A stretch of 64,000 bases of DNA from NCBI GenBank assembly GCA_001599715.1, contig BCHU01000015.1, forward strand, positions 310,001-374,000, in the 5' to 3' direction. How positions within the stretch are numbered: position 1 is the stretch's first letter; the number at the start of each line of letters is the position of its first letter. Under the pieces are notes generated by a model. That model did not search any database. It worked only from the letters and a program-made list of their open reading frames with translations, and was not told the DNA's origin. Positions 20,608 to 30,943 of this stretch are shown here, one piece after another. Made by a program: the position numbers and the translations under genes. Source of the stretch: Phaeotremella fagi (lineage: Eukaryota > Basidiomycota > Tremellomycetes > Tremellales > Phaeotremellaceae).

Positions 20608-23078
20608 CTAATCTAATCTATTGCTCCCATGTCCATGTCCATAACCCCCACCACCCCCATTAGAATTCAAATCCCTAACCACACATCGTTGCAACACAAA
20701 GATAATCCCCGAAACAGTTATGATAAGTGTGAAAAATGATAATAAAGGATGATCAACACTCCATTGCTGATCCCAACTCTCATCAGCACCCTCCCTAGTA
20801 TCTAAGAAATCAACTTACACCCATAGTCATCAACGTCATAGTCGCTGATCGAGATCCCCATTCTAACGTACTTTCCGATTTCTTGGGTCGTAGGAAATGT
20901 TGATAGATCCCTTCGAGAACTGAGAAGACGCTTGACCCCTCGAATTCAAGTTTGGTACCTTCGATCGTCGTGTCGTAATATTCTTGGCGCTACAGAGACG
21001 AAAGAGATTAATTTGGTAGCTACTTCTGTCTATCAATTTCAAGCTAACTTACCGACGGGTCAGCTACAACCACAGCTGGAAGATGTTTATGTTTGATCCT
21101 AATCTTCTGTCAACATCAAACCTCTAACTATTTATTCAAATAATACCCACCCATAAGTCTGTCGTAACCATCCAGACCATTTATCCCCATCCACCCAAAC
21201 AAACCAAACCGGACGACTAAAATCCCTACCCCCCTTCTTCCAAGCTTTAGCAATCTCCAAGAATTTCGCCTTGTCTTTAGAAGAATCCCCACCAAGATGA
21301 AGTGCACAAAGTACGATCAAAGGTTTAAGTGTCCCCTTCATCATTTCTTGATAATTCGATCCACTCAACGCAGTGATCGTTGGGAATTTATGGAGATTCA
21401 CGAATCTTTCCAAACGTTCTTTTTGGGTTGGGAACGGTAGGGTTCCAACTGGGACTAGGGAGTTTGAGAAAGCTAGTAAGAGTGAGGGAGGTGGTGGGAT
21501 TGCTATCGAGAGGTTGGAATAGATTTGGAGATCTGATGTGGTGTATGCTGGAACGGTATGGATTAGAGGTTCGAGGGTGGATTTGACTAGGTCCTAGAGT
21601 CTAATTCAGCTAACGATTGGTCGATAACGCTCACAGCTGACTTACCAAATCAGCAGCTTCAGTGTCGTAAGTCTGTAAGAACAGGAAAAAAGCTTCATCA
21701 GTCTTAACCACGTCCTCCCAATCGTTGATTTTGATAGGACGAAGAGCGGTCCTAAAATTAAAACGTCAGAGATGATCTCATAATGCAAAAATAACCACTA
21801 ACGCATCCAAAGTCTTCTCAGCAAAAGCTCTCATTTTTTCCAAACTTCTAGCACCAGAATAATCGGTCGACGTGCCATGATGTAATCTGGACGTAAAATC
21901 GTATGTCAGTTGACAACATGACAAAGTATGAATAGCTTGTTTGGTCGCACTTACAATCTTATCGTGGGGTAACCTGCGATTTGTTGTTTTCGACAAAAAG
22001 ATTTATGTTGTTCACAGTCTATCGAAGCGATATTCAATTTCCCTTTCATAGCTTCTGCGAGTTGGTCGTAAACTATGAAAAGTAGTTGTAATCAGTACAT
22101 CTGGACTAACGTCATAAAACAAAAACACCATACTAGGTTTGAGTTTTTTACAACTAAAACCCCAACGAATCAGCATTAAACCATCAACCCTAAACAAAGA
22201 AAAGAAACCCACTGTCCACACCAAGGAGCGAAATAATCAAGTAAAACCGGACCACTCTCGACTAAACTTTTCAATTTCAATTCATCAACCTCGATAACTT
22301 TGCCATCCAGATTAGGTACTCTGGAGGAAGTCGAGGTGAAAATCTCTTCGTTGTTGTTACCGTTTTGGTGGGTGAGTTGACCTGATGAATAGGCTAGTGA
22401 TTGCTCGTCGATGTATTTTGTGAGATCTTTGTGGGATCTGTCGCCTGGGTAGGGACCTAGGGATTCACCGTCGGCGTATCTGTGGTTTATTAGGTTGTGT
22501 TTCTTTTGGATAATGGGTGATGGACGTGGATGTGGACTTACAACATGAGTTGAGGATCTGATAGACGAGTCAGAATATGTTATAAAAGTCTACAACTTGA
22601 CTTACAGAACTTGATTCCATTAGAATTACATAGATCTGAAAAGTTTTCATCAGATAATCTCCAAAAGCAAGCTCATCTGACTCACCACCTTGAGCCAAAC
22701 AATTTACTTGAGCCATATGGAACCCACTCATCCTTTCCAGATGTTGTTTCTCCTCCGCAATCTCTGTCCAAGTAGGTGCGAAAGCTCTACAATGGGCGCC
22801 TACAATGCAACCAAGCCCATTTAGCGGGTTGAAAAGATTAAAAAAACAGAAAACCACCTACATTTCGGTGAAAAATGTTCTACTAGCCTAGAGAATCATG
22901 TATCAGCTTCAACATTCTGATGAGATAAGCTAAAATAACCTCACCATAATCCTTTCGACGTCTCTTTCGTGAAATCATCTTCTGTTAGTTGTCTTAATGG
23001 GAGATCGTCATCTGTCGAAATGGCTTTGGTGAGGGTGAAGGTTGCTAAGCAATATATGAGCAGGTCTCTGAGCTGCAT
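20608..23078 (-). CDS. ER membrane protein-disulphide isomerase-like protein with two thioredoxin domains
   Basis: Multi-exon gene for a type I ER membrane protein. It opens with a signal peptide (MQLRDLLIYCLATFTLTKAI). The first thioredoxin domain holds LVEHFSPKCRHCRAFAPTW with active site CRHC. The second holds [20 protein letters not shown] with active site CGHC, then SIDCEQHKSFCRKQQIAGYP, the usual cis-Pro region. A further thioredoxin-like part (LKPLIVLCALHLGGDSS) has no CxxC. Near the C-terminus is one membrane span (LLSFFTLIITVSGIIFVLQR) followed by a short cytosolic tail GGGGGYGHGHGSNRLD. It should form or rearrange disulphides in secreted proteins, like TMX3/Eps1-type PDIs. Many 45-70-nt introns; individual joins were not all resolved. 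Confidence 0.87.
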
Positions 23079-23364
23079 ATTGGACGTTGTGGTTCGACTC
23101 TTCAAATGAGATATGTATTACTGTTTTTATATCTCCACTCGTGATCTGAATAGATGTCGTCGCTATCGTGAAATTCGTTGTCGTTACTGTTGAGGTCGTT
23201 GTCGTCGTCGTGTACTTGTAACATTGCTTATTGCCACCGGGATACCCGATATCAAATGATCCCCCCATATAAATCCCGCATCAAGATAAGTGTCAAGGTC
23301 ATGTCTCCAGTCAATTCAATTCAATATCATCCATCCATCCATCAACCAAGAACTACATCTCAAA

Positions 23365-24386
23365 ATGAATATCCTAGTGAGTATACATCCAAATCCACGA
23401 GAACAACAGCCCCTAACAACCCCCTCAGGACACCCTCTTCGGAAGAAGTCTAACCCCAGCAGAAAGACTCCGTCAACATCAGCGATCCCTCCAAAAAGCC
23501 CAAAGAGAATTAGACAGAGAAAGAAGTAAACTCGAAGCTCAAGAGAAGAAAACTATGGCTGATATCAAGAAGAACGCTAAAGCTGGTCAAATGGTGTGTT
23601 GGTCTCCCCCGCTTTTCATTCTTTATTGCTGCGCTAACGGGAAAACCTCTTAGAACGCTTGTAAAATCCTAGCCAAGGATTTAGTTAGGACTCGTCGATA
23701 TATACAGAAGTTTACTCAGATGAGGGTTCAACTTCAGGCTGTTTCACTTAGGATGCAGACTTTACGTAGTAATGAACAGATGGCTAGTGCCATGAAGGGA
23801 GCTACTCGGGTGGGTACTACCATACAAACGTTTTAGAGATATTCTGATAATGACGTTTAGGCAATGGGCCAAATGAATCGATCATTAAATCTACCTCAAG
23901 TACGTTTACTTCTTTCATCTCAATAAGTGATGAGTATATAAACTGATTTCCTGGTAGATTCAAAAAATCATGAACGATTTCGAAAAAGAATCGTCGACTA
24001 TGGACATGAAAGAGGAAATGATGTCTGACGCTGTAGACGACGCCATGGAAGATGAAGCTGAAGGTGAAGGTGAAGAGGTTGAGAGTGACAAGATCTTAAA
24101 AGAGGTTCTAGATGAAATTGGATTAGGTGTTAACGAGAGTGTACGTCCCTTCCCTTTCCAACATCTATTTTAATGCTAATTGAAATTGATAATCTAGTTG
24201 ATATCCGCACCAACTGTCAATCCATTATCTAACGATCCCATACCAACTTCTCGAGTCGCCGTGGCAGAGGGTTTACCTTCGATTACTGGTCCACCTTCTA
24301 CTGGGGGTGCTGGCGCAGGAGGAGGAGGAGGTAGTAGAGAAGAGGACGAATTGCAGAGACGATTAGATAGTTTAAGACGTGATTGA
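23365..24386 (+). CDS. VPS2: ESCRT-III subunit VPS2/CHMP2
   Basis: Core ESCRT-III protein that assembles on endosomal membranes with Vps24 for multivesicular body sorting and recruits Vps4. Six exons (23,365-23,376, 23,429-23,593, 23,654-23,809, 23,861-23,899, 23,958-24,140, 24,198-24,386) give 247 residues. It shows MNILDTLFGRSLTPAERLR, the family's N-terminal membrane-inserting helix, then NACKILAKDLVRTRRYIQKF, SEQMASAMKGATRAMGQMN-type helices, and a C-terminal MIT-interacting motif (DELQRRLDSLRRD) that binds Vps4. A Gly-rich linker (GGAGAGGGGG) precedes the motif and is longer than in yeast. The first exon is only 12 nt, encoding MNIL. Confidence 0.94.
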
Positions 24387-25333
24387 TCTGTTGGGGAGTG
24401 AAGTTTCAGTTACAACTTCAAATGGTTTGTTTTCATGTTTGTACATTAATTAATCTTTATATGGTTTGTGATTGGATCGTTGTTTCGCTTAGAATGTTTG
24501 GTTTGATTTATCTGAATGCAGAACTCTTATAAAGAAGACAATCCGGTGAATCTGGCAATTGGATTTTAGTGTCGTGTATTCAGCATTTTTTCAATAAGTT
24601 CATCAATTTTCCAGAAAACTCATCGATCACTGGATGGATCTCATGAATACGGAAGAAGTCTTTTTGGTTGCCACATCGGATGAACGACAAAGAAAAATCA
24701 AGACGTATGCGAGAAAGGAGGATTTCACGTTGATAAGATACCGGAGTTCGAAATTTCGAGACACAAGGTGGTACTGCTAAGTCAAGACCACAGAATGAAG
24801 ATCAAATAGCTTGAGCAAAGAGACGGGATGATGAATCGCAGGAAGGATTCAGAGGCTTGAAAACATGTGTTTGGATGTTGGCTTCTGTGTTTTTAGCCAT
24901 GAAGATATTGAGGAAATGTATTTACGGTATGGCATATACTACGCTCAGATTGCTCTGAGTGTGATTACTTTGACATGATTATGATCTGAATAACGAATTA
25001 TATATCGAGATTTGACAGATGTTCATAGCATCCATCCTGAGGATCATGCAATGTTAGTAAGCATACTCAAAGCCTTGGGCTTTTCATGCAATCCGATATC
25101 GCAGCAAGTTGAAGCACCTGTGTACTTTCAACAGGTGATTCAGTGAGTAGGTATGGTATTTCTCGAGGCTATTCGAGAACAAAATCTCCTGAGATTGAAC
25201 TGATTCATTTTAATGCCTCCCATAAAACATTCATCGCAATAAGGTTGATTCACTAACTTTCTCTTACAAATTTAACTACAGACTTACTACAAAATTCCCT
25301 ACTACTATCACCTTTCTCAGCCTTTCAGACGTA
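24387..25333. other. Intergenic region, left edge of a tandem duplication
   Basis: No ORF of note up to about 25,100. From there to 25,333 the DNA is the 3' flank of the family C gene and is repeated at about 26,320-26,595. It holds a small inverted repeat, ACCTGT-N9-ACAGGT, at about 25,116-25,136. Confidence 0.45.
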
Positions 25334-26205
25334 CTAATCTTTAATATCCCTTGAATGATACTTCCTAGATTGCGCAGGACCTTGATTTTCCTTGTAATAC
25401 TTTCCTTCTCTCGGTCGAGGATGCTTTTCGGTGTACCCACTGTCTGATGCTGAAGCACCGTATCCCGTTGAACTACCGTATGTGGTGTGGCCACCGTATT
25501 TGGCTGAATTGTTTGAACCACCGTTTCTACTTGATTCACCGTTTCGATATGAACGACTGGTTCTGGTTGAACCATGATTTCGATTTGAACCATCGTTTCG
25601 ACTTGAACCGTAGAATTGATTTGAAGCGATAGGTTCGCTCTCGACCTTATTTTGAGCCCATAAGCTTACTTGACAAGTACCGCTTGCTTGAGATGACTCA
25701 TTGTACTTCCCAAAACAGGCCTTGACTAAACCTATGGACGTTTGAAAATCCATACTGGTGTTGGTGAAGAAGGTTCCTTGATATACGAATAGCCCCGCGG
25801 GAATACTATCGTCGACCTTGTTCGATCTTGAGAAAACATTTGGATCCCGGTTGCATGCTGTGACGCTGAAAGCGGTGACTTCCCTACCTTTACGTTGGAG
25901 AGGGGAAACGATAAGGTTCCAGACTCCCACACACGCTGTAGGATTGAACACTTCCCTATGCTCGCTACTATGACCACTCATGATGTTATTTGAAGAAAGT
26001 TTAAATGAAGTTCAAAAGATGAAATTCAAGTGAAGAAGAAGAAGAAGAAGAAGAAGAAAGAAAGAAAAAGAAAAGTTGAACAAAGACTATCTCTGACCTG
26101 GTCTGTTCAGTTAGAAGGCCCCCAAATTGCACAATAACTTTTTTCGTGTTATTTTTTTTCAATCTCAGAACAAAGGTTCTCGACCGATAAAGATAATATC
26201 CAACA
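25100..26205. repeat. Tandem duplication unit 1 (family C)
   Basis: A block of about 1.1 kb holding a family C gene with its 3' and 5' flanks. Identical runs shared with unit 2 include TCCCATAAAACATTCATCGC, AATAAGGTTGATTCACTA and CTACTACTATCACCTTTCTC in the 3' flank, and AACAAAGACTATCTCTGACC and AGAACAAAGGTTCTC in the 5' flank. A GAA repeat lies at about 26,033-26,058. Confidence 0.8.
25334..25981 (-). CDS. Orphan tandem-duplicated protein, family C copy 1
   Basis: Single exon, 215 residues, unknown family. Residues 1-120 look folded: GVWNLIVSPLQRKGREVTAF, SVTACNRDPNVFSRSNKVDD, FVYQGTFFTNTSMDFQTS, ACFGKYNESSQASGTCQVSL. The same blocks are found in the next gene (GVFQLSC, FNVTAYKWVSGLFSS, LFVGQKIFQ, ARFKEYNDRNNTCQVVL). 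The rest is a low-complexity tail of imperfect RNxGS repeats (GSSRNDGSNRNHGSTRTSRS) coded by a 15-nt minisatellite, ending in a charged segment. No signal peptide or membrane segment is seen. Start at 25,981 (MSGHSSEHREV) matches the start of copy 2 (MSRHSSKRKVE). Confidence 0.7.
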   Translation of the reverse strand: MSGHSSEHREVFNPTACVGVWNLIVSPLQRKGREVTAFSVTACNRDPNVFSRSNKVDDSIPAGLFVYQGTFFTNTSMDFQTSIGLVKACFGKYNESSQASGTCQVSLWAQNKVESEPIASNQFYGSSRNDGSNRNHGSTRTSRSYRNGESSRNGGSNNSAKYGGHTTYGSSTGYGASASDSGYTEKHPRPREGKYYKENQGPAQSRKYHSRDIKD

Positions 26206-26318
26206 CATTGACAGATGATCAAAGTAACCATTATCTGAGGACAATGTAGGGATAGTACTGCAAGTATACCGTACTCTGTAAGTATACTCATTCTGGTTTT
26301 TTCATAAAAGTCGGAAAA

Positions 26319-27490
26319 CGCAGCAAGTTTATCAATGAAAGTTCCTGTGTAATTTCAACAGGTGATTGAGGGAGTAGTAATTTAGCTTAGTTCTTTTCGA
26401 GGTTATTCAAGAAGAGTTTCCAAGATTGATCTGATTCATTTTAACGCCTCCCATAAAACATTCATCGCAATAAGGTTGATTCACTACTTTCTCATACAAA
26501 CTTAACTACAGACTTCATTACAGAACTCCCTACTACTATCACCTTTCTCAACCTTTCAAACCTACCGATCGACTTGACTTCTTGGAAAATACTGCTTAGA
26601 ATGGCCCCCAAGGAAATTCCTCGCCTTCGTGGTCGTCTTGTATCGCAGACCAACCGCTTGAACTTGGATCACCGTATTGGAAATCATCGTATTGACTTGA
26701 ATCACCGTATTGTGAACCACCGCATTGTCTTGAACCACCGTTACTAGATGAACCGTGGTTTCGATATGAACCATTGGTATCCGTTATATCATAGTAGTTT
26801 GGATCTGATTCACCGTATGGTATTGAACCAGAGTATGGATTTGAATCAGCTTCTCGTCGTTTAGTATGAATACAGAATTTGTTGCAACTTGTTTTACAAC
26901 GGGTTGAATAATCGTTCTCGGGAGCTTCGGTCTGGTTGTTCCTGGTCACGCTTAAGACTACCTGACAAGTATTATTTCTATCATTATACTCCTTAAAACG
27001 CGCCTGCACTGAACCGCTGGGCGTATCGAAATAGCTAATTTCATTGGGCTGAAAGATTTTTTGACCGACGAATAGACTCTTGGTGGTATCGACCCAGTCG
27101 CTTGGTGATGAGAATAACCCTGAAACCCACTTGTAAGCTGTGACGTTGAAACCGGCCTCTCCAGAGAGACCTCTGTAAGCATTGTTACAGGAAAGTTGGA
27201 AGACTCCCACATGACGTGTATGAGGGGGCTCTACCTTACGTTTACTACTATGTCTACTCATGATGTTATTTGAAGAAAAATTAAATGAAGTTCGAAATGA
27301 AGAAATTAAAGTGAAAGAGGAGAAGAAGAAAGAAAGAAAGAAAAAGACAAAGCTGAACAAAGACTATCTCTGACCTGGTATTTTCAGTCGGAAGGCGCCG
27401 TCGCTAAACTGCACAATGAATTTACTCAAGTTATTTATTTTTCAATCACAGAACAAAGGTTCTCTAGCTCGACAAAGATAATATAATATC
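26319..27490. repeat. Tandem duplication unit 2 (family C)
   Basis: Second copy of the 1.1-kb block, about 115 nt from unit 1 and in the same orientation. Flanking DNA is more conserved than much of the coding tail, so the duplication is fairly recent while the tail has changed quickly. Confidence 0.8.
26596..27261 (-). CDS. Orphan tandem-duplicated protein, family C copy 2
   Basis: Single exon, 221 residues from ATG at 27,261 (MSRHSSKRKVEPPHTRHVGV). An ATG further upstream at 27,360 would add a hydrophobic, Phe/Ser-rich stretch that comes from GA-rich 5' flank DNA and is not shared by copy 1, so it was rejected. The folded part matches copy 1. Copy 2 has an extra Cys-rich segment (STRCKTSCNKFCIHTKRR) and a different tail: YRNHGSSSNGGSRQCGGSQY, then GDSSQYDDFQYGDPSSSGW and an acidic end. 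The function is unknown; it is probably soluble. Confidence 0.7.
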   Translation of the reverse strand: MSRHSSKRKVEPPHTRHVGVFQLSCNNAYRGLSGEAGFNVTAYKWVSGLFSSPSDWVDTTKSLFVGQKIFQPNEISYFDTPSGSVQARFKEYNDRNNTCQVVLSVTRNNQTEAPENDYSTRCKTSCNKFCIHTKRREADSNPYSGSIPYGESDPNYYDITDTNGSYRNHGSSSNGGSRQCGGSQYGDSSQYDDFQYGDPSSSGWSAIQDDHEGEEFPWGPF

Positions 27491-28644
27491 CATCATTTTC
27501 GGGGAAATAAAATGCATACTTAGCGAGAAAAACAATAGATTAAGTGTATCGGGAATAGGGGTAGTTGCTTCTAGTCATTTCATTTGAAATAAATTATTAT
27601 TGAAAGATCCATTTTATCAATAAGAAGTGCGACTGTGATCCAGACAAAGGATTTCTTGTTGGTCTAAAAATGCGTCGTGCTCAGAATCGACGAAAATGGA
27701 GTTTCTCGGAAGCATATGCCTTTTTCAAGGTTTTCCCGTACTTGACTGTACTGATGATCATATTGTATTGGACATTGATTCCTTGAGAAGAATCAGTAGA
27801 ATCAGGTGCATAGCAGTTATATTTTGTATTCATGGTATTAAATACTGTACAATATTTTCACAATATTACGTATGCAGTGTACAGTACAGTACGAGTACTG
27901 AAACAACTGCCACATTCCGATTCCTCCTTCTTCATCGAAACACCAGCCACGAAGCCACGAAGCCCGTCTCAGTAACGTCATAAGCACACAGTTCAATCGA
28001 AAAGGGTTACTCTGATCCAACAGTACGAGAAAGATGAGTGGATTTGACATCGTAAGGAACATTGTCTGTGAGCGAATGACGGAATTTGTGGGCATCAACA
28101 TCGGCATTATCAGTTTCAGACCGTTTATGTTCGAGGTGTTTTAGGGTGAAAGTGAAGTCTGACACTCCGAGGGTCTTTCTTGATCATACCCACTGAATTT
28201 TACCGCCAATCTCCAGTGTCCTAGGGAGATGTGATCTGGGGCTTCCCAGTGTTTTAAACTACTTTACCACTTCTGGTTTAGCAAGAACAGAATTTGAGTA
28301 GGAAGTGAATTCCCGTGGAGATCTTCGTTGGGCGCTAGCTAGAAGGAAGAGGACTTCTAGAAGCTGTGCGTGGATAAAGAAAGATACAACGGATGGAATT
28401 GCAAGACCTGACTGTTTTCGCAGCTAAGAACGAACAATTGTGATGAATCAATTCAAAGGTCGGCTCGGGCTCTTGAAAGTGGTCCGGTTCCATATTTCCA
28501 AGTTCGCAGAATGTCTTCTTTGAGGAAATAACGGGGATGCTTCCAACGTTAACTACCCTGGTATATACGAGATTTACTGACTGTTCAGAAAATGAAGGAA
28601 CTATAACAATTACTACTGACTCTGAGGAAACGATAAGCCTTTCC
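27262..28644. other. Long intergenic region without a supported gene
   Basis: About 1.4 kb. The first 230 nt are the 5' flank of family C copy 2. ORFs at 27,696-27,983, 27,838-28,107 and 28,335-28,697 have no family resemblance. The last, on the minus strand, overlaps the 3' end of the F-box-like gene in another frame and could be a lost continuation of it. Short GTACAGTACAGTACGAGTAC repeats lie at about 27,879-27,898. Confidence 0.35.
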
Positions 28645-29403
28645 CTAAGTCCAAGCCGTATAGTCCATGGTGATATTTGCCCTGCTTGCCAGACCAAACA
28701 CTGTATCTTTGACTTGACACATGAGTCGATGTAGAGTCATATCGTCTTCAGTGAGTGGACCACTATTTTTTGGAAGCGACATGATTAGGATTTTGAGTCG
28801 GGATTCCCGTGAAAATGAGACGGTTGTAGACAAGGTCTTGAGATCGCGGAACTGAACGTTGCCTTCTCTGATATATTTTAAATCTTCCGAATACCTGTTC
28901 AACAACCTGATTGTCTCCACCTCATCTTCACCAGCATTCCAATGAGAATATCGATCATCACCATCGTATGTCATAAAATCACCCACAAGTGGCCGAATCC
29001 AATTAAGATTCTTGATAGAGTCTAAATTTTGAGATTTGGTGCAAGATTTTCTGCTCATCTTTTGGTTGGTATCAAAAGTTAATCCATAGAACAAGCTTCT
29101 CAGATCGTCTGTCTTGACATCTTCGTACACACGGGGGAAAACAATACCGTTCATACCCTAGAGGAGAAATCAATATACGCATGTAAATGGGAATCAAAAA
29201 AGTTGAAGAAATGAACCTACCGAGCTAACTCTCATCAGGACAGTCAGAATTCCTTTCTGAGGTTTATCGTTTGTCTCTATCGGCTGTGGAAGGGAAGATT
29301 CAATACAGGCTACAACCATGGACCATATTTCTGGCGGAAGGAATGGTCTACCAAGTGTTGCGGTACCTTCTATATCGTAAGATAAGCGTGATGAATGAGA
29401 CAT
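28645..29403 (-). CDS. F-box-like protein
   Basis: Two exons joined across an intron whose donor is gtaggt near 29,219 and acceptor is cctctag near 29,158, giving VSSGMNGIVFPRVY. The N-terminal GRPFLPPEIWSMVVACIESS is the start of an F-box-like helix bundle, as in many fungal F-box proteins that bring substrates to SCF ubiquitin ligases. The rest (WIRPLVGDFMTYDGDDRYSH, ETIRLLNRYSEDLKYI, LKTLSTTVSFSRESRLKIL) resembles the leucine-rich substrate region of such proteins but is not a match to a named one. It is about 230 residues, shorter than usual, ending in TMDYTAWT; an open frame continues out of register to 28,335, so the end may be truncated or mis-spliced in my reading. Confidence 0.55.
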
Positions 29404-30079
29404 GATCGTGGTTGGATGATTGGAAGACGAAAATGTTTTTGTTAAAAAAAAAAGGACTTATCTTAACTTGTCGGAGAGCCTTCGTGGAAGGATTTTATGA
29501 ATCCAACCGTCTTCCTTTGAGACTGTGTGGGAAGCTGTGATATCCGTAAGTCGAAAATTGAACTCATCTGCATCGCGATACCGCTCACTTCTGCAGTACC
29601 TAAGAAGTCTGATTCTCCCAACTCAAAAATGGGATGTGAAAGTATCTTCAACCTGAACATTTTACATACACCAACAGCGATACTTAATCTGAAAAGCTTC
29701 TCAGCTAAATTACGTCCAGTATAATCTTATTCGAAATGAGAGGGCACAGAAGCAACTAGAAACGGCGGCGTCTTCTTCGGAGAAAACGCAGTCCGTGCAC
29801 TTCACTCCAGAAAGGAAGACATACCAAGACGACGACAAGATTTGGGTCGAATGAGTATCACCTCGATTAGCCTCGAACACCGTGGCACTTCAAATCTTTC
29901 TCTGGATACAGTCCCGAAACCTCAGTCAAGAAGAACTCGTGAAACCTCGTAGCGAGCTACCATAAGACTATGAAAGTATGCTGCGTAGCATGAAGATTTA
30001 CATAGGGCATCCGAACTCCCAATCAACTTTAAACCTTCCAATTCTAACATCTGACCCCAATGTACCAAAAAACATCGCC
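29404..30079. other. Intergenic region without a supported gene
   Basis: About 675 nt. Overlapping short ORFs on both strands (29,463-29,724, 29,978-30,214) show no protein-like pattern. Possibly degenerate coding DNA, given orphan genes on both sides, but I cannot show it. Confidence 0.3.
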
Positions 30080-30586
30080 TCAGTATTTCCCTTTGAACCA
30101 TGGGTACGGCTCAACCGGGAACCTCTCAATCTTCATCTCTCTACGAGTCTGAGCGAACGACACATAAGCTTCGTATTGACTTTCAACAATTCCAGAAAGA
30201 TCTTGAGCCTCTGACAAATCGTCGTTCAAGCAGTACTGATAAATCTTCTGTCCATGTACTATCACCTTCCACCCTGAATCTTCACAACTCGCTTCTACAT
30301 CCAACAAAGGTTTTTCCCACTCTTTGGTCAAGAAACATTCGCAGAGATTTTGATATTTCTGTTCTACATCGATAATTGAGGTGAACAACTCTTCGATACT
30401 CGATATCAACCATATGACTTCAACGTCTTTTTGCTGGGTAACATCGATTCCTCCGGTTGAAGTCTGGACGTTCTTGCGTTGTTCTAGGTTACTGAAGATT
30501 TGATGGCAGAAAACTCTGAATTTGGGACTTAGGACTGTTTCTCGGAGACTGGTTTGGCCTGGGGTGAAATCTGTATTGGACGACAT
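30080..30586 (-). CDS. Orphan protein, 168 codons, unknown
   Basis: Single-exon ORF from MSSNTDFTPGQTSLRETVLS to FPVEPYPWFKGKY. It looks helical and acidic (VIWLISSIEELFTSIIDVEQ, DDLSEAQDLSGIVESQYEAY), with no signal peptide or membrane segment and a composition typical of real protein. No paralog in the window. Convergent arrangement with nothing upstream on the left; divergent from the MFS gene on the right. Confidence 0.5.
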   Translation of the reverse strand: MSSNTDFTPGQTSLRETVLSPKFRVFCHQIFSNLEQRKNVQTSTGGIDVTQQKDVEVIWLISSIEELFTSIIDVEQKYQNLCECFLTKEWEKPLLDVEASCEDSGWKVIVHGQKIYQYCLNDDLSEAQDLSGIVESQYEAYVSFAQTRREMKIERFPVEPYPWFKGKY

Positions 30587-30943
30587 GTTTTCTTTTTTGT
30601 CGACGGATAGGAGGGAAAGTTTTGGGAAATTCCGGGCGTTACTATCCCATAACTCTTGTCTTCGGGTTCTTCATCGTCCTTTGATGAAAGTTCATTTAGA
30701 GCCCGACTGATCGTCTGAGTATCAAGGGAAACTCAGACGGTACTCAACACTTTGAAAGGTAGCTTAGTATGTATCGATATCCATACGCTGATTGGTTGTC
30801 AAACCGGACAGAAAGATTACGATAACAGGGAAGAAAGTTTGTACCGAGTCGAAAACCTCGGCCGACTGGAGACAGTATCTCTATCGAAACATCAACTCTG
30901 AAATGTAGTCTGCTTGTTATGAAAACTACATCATCTTGCCAGT
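30587..30943. promoter_or_regulatory. Divergent promoter region: orphan gene and MFS transporter
   Basis: About 357 nt separating divergent starts. No ORF of note and no recognised motif. Confidence 0.35.

Noticed and set aside
25276..25593. Minus-strand ORF rich in VQxETVV repeats
   Set aside because: Alternative frame of the minisatellite that codes the family C copy 1 tail.
27261..27360. Upstream start for family C copy 2 giving a Phe-rich hydrophobic leader (possible signal peptide)
   Set aside because: The leader is the translation of GA-rich flank DNA; copy 1 has no equivalent and the two proteins align from the later ATG.
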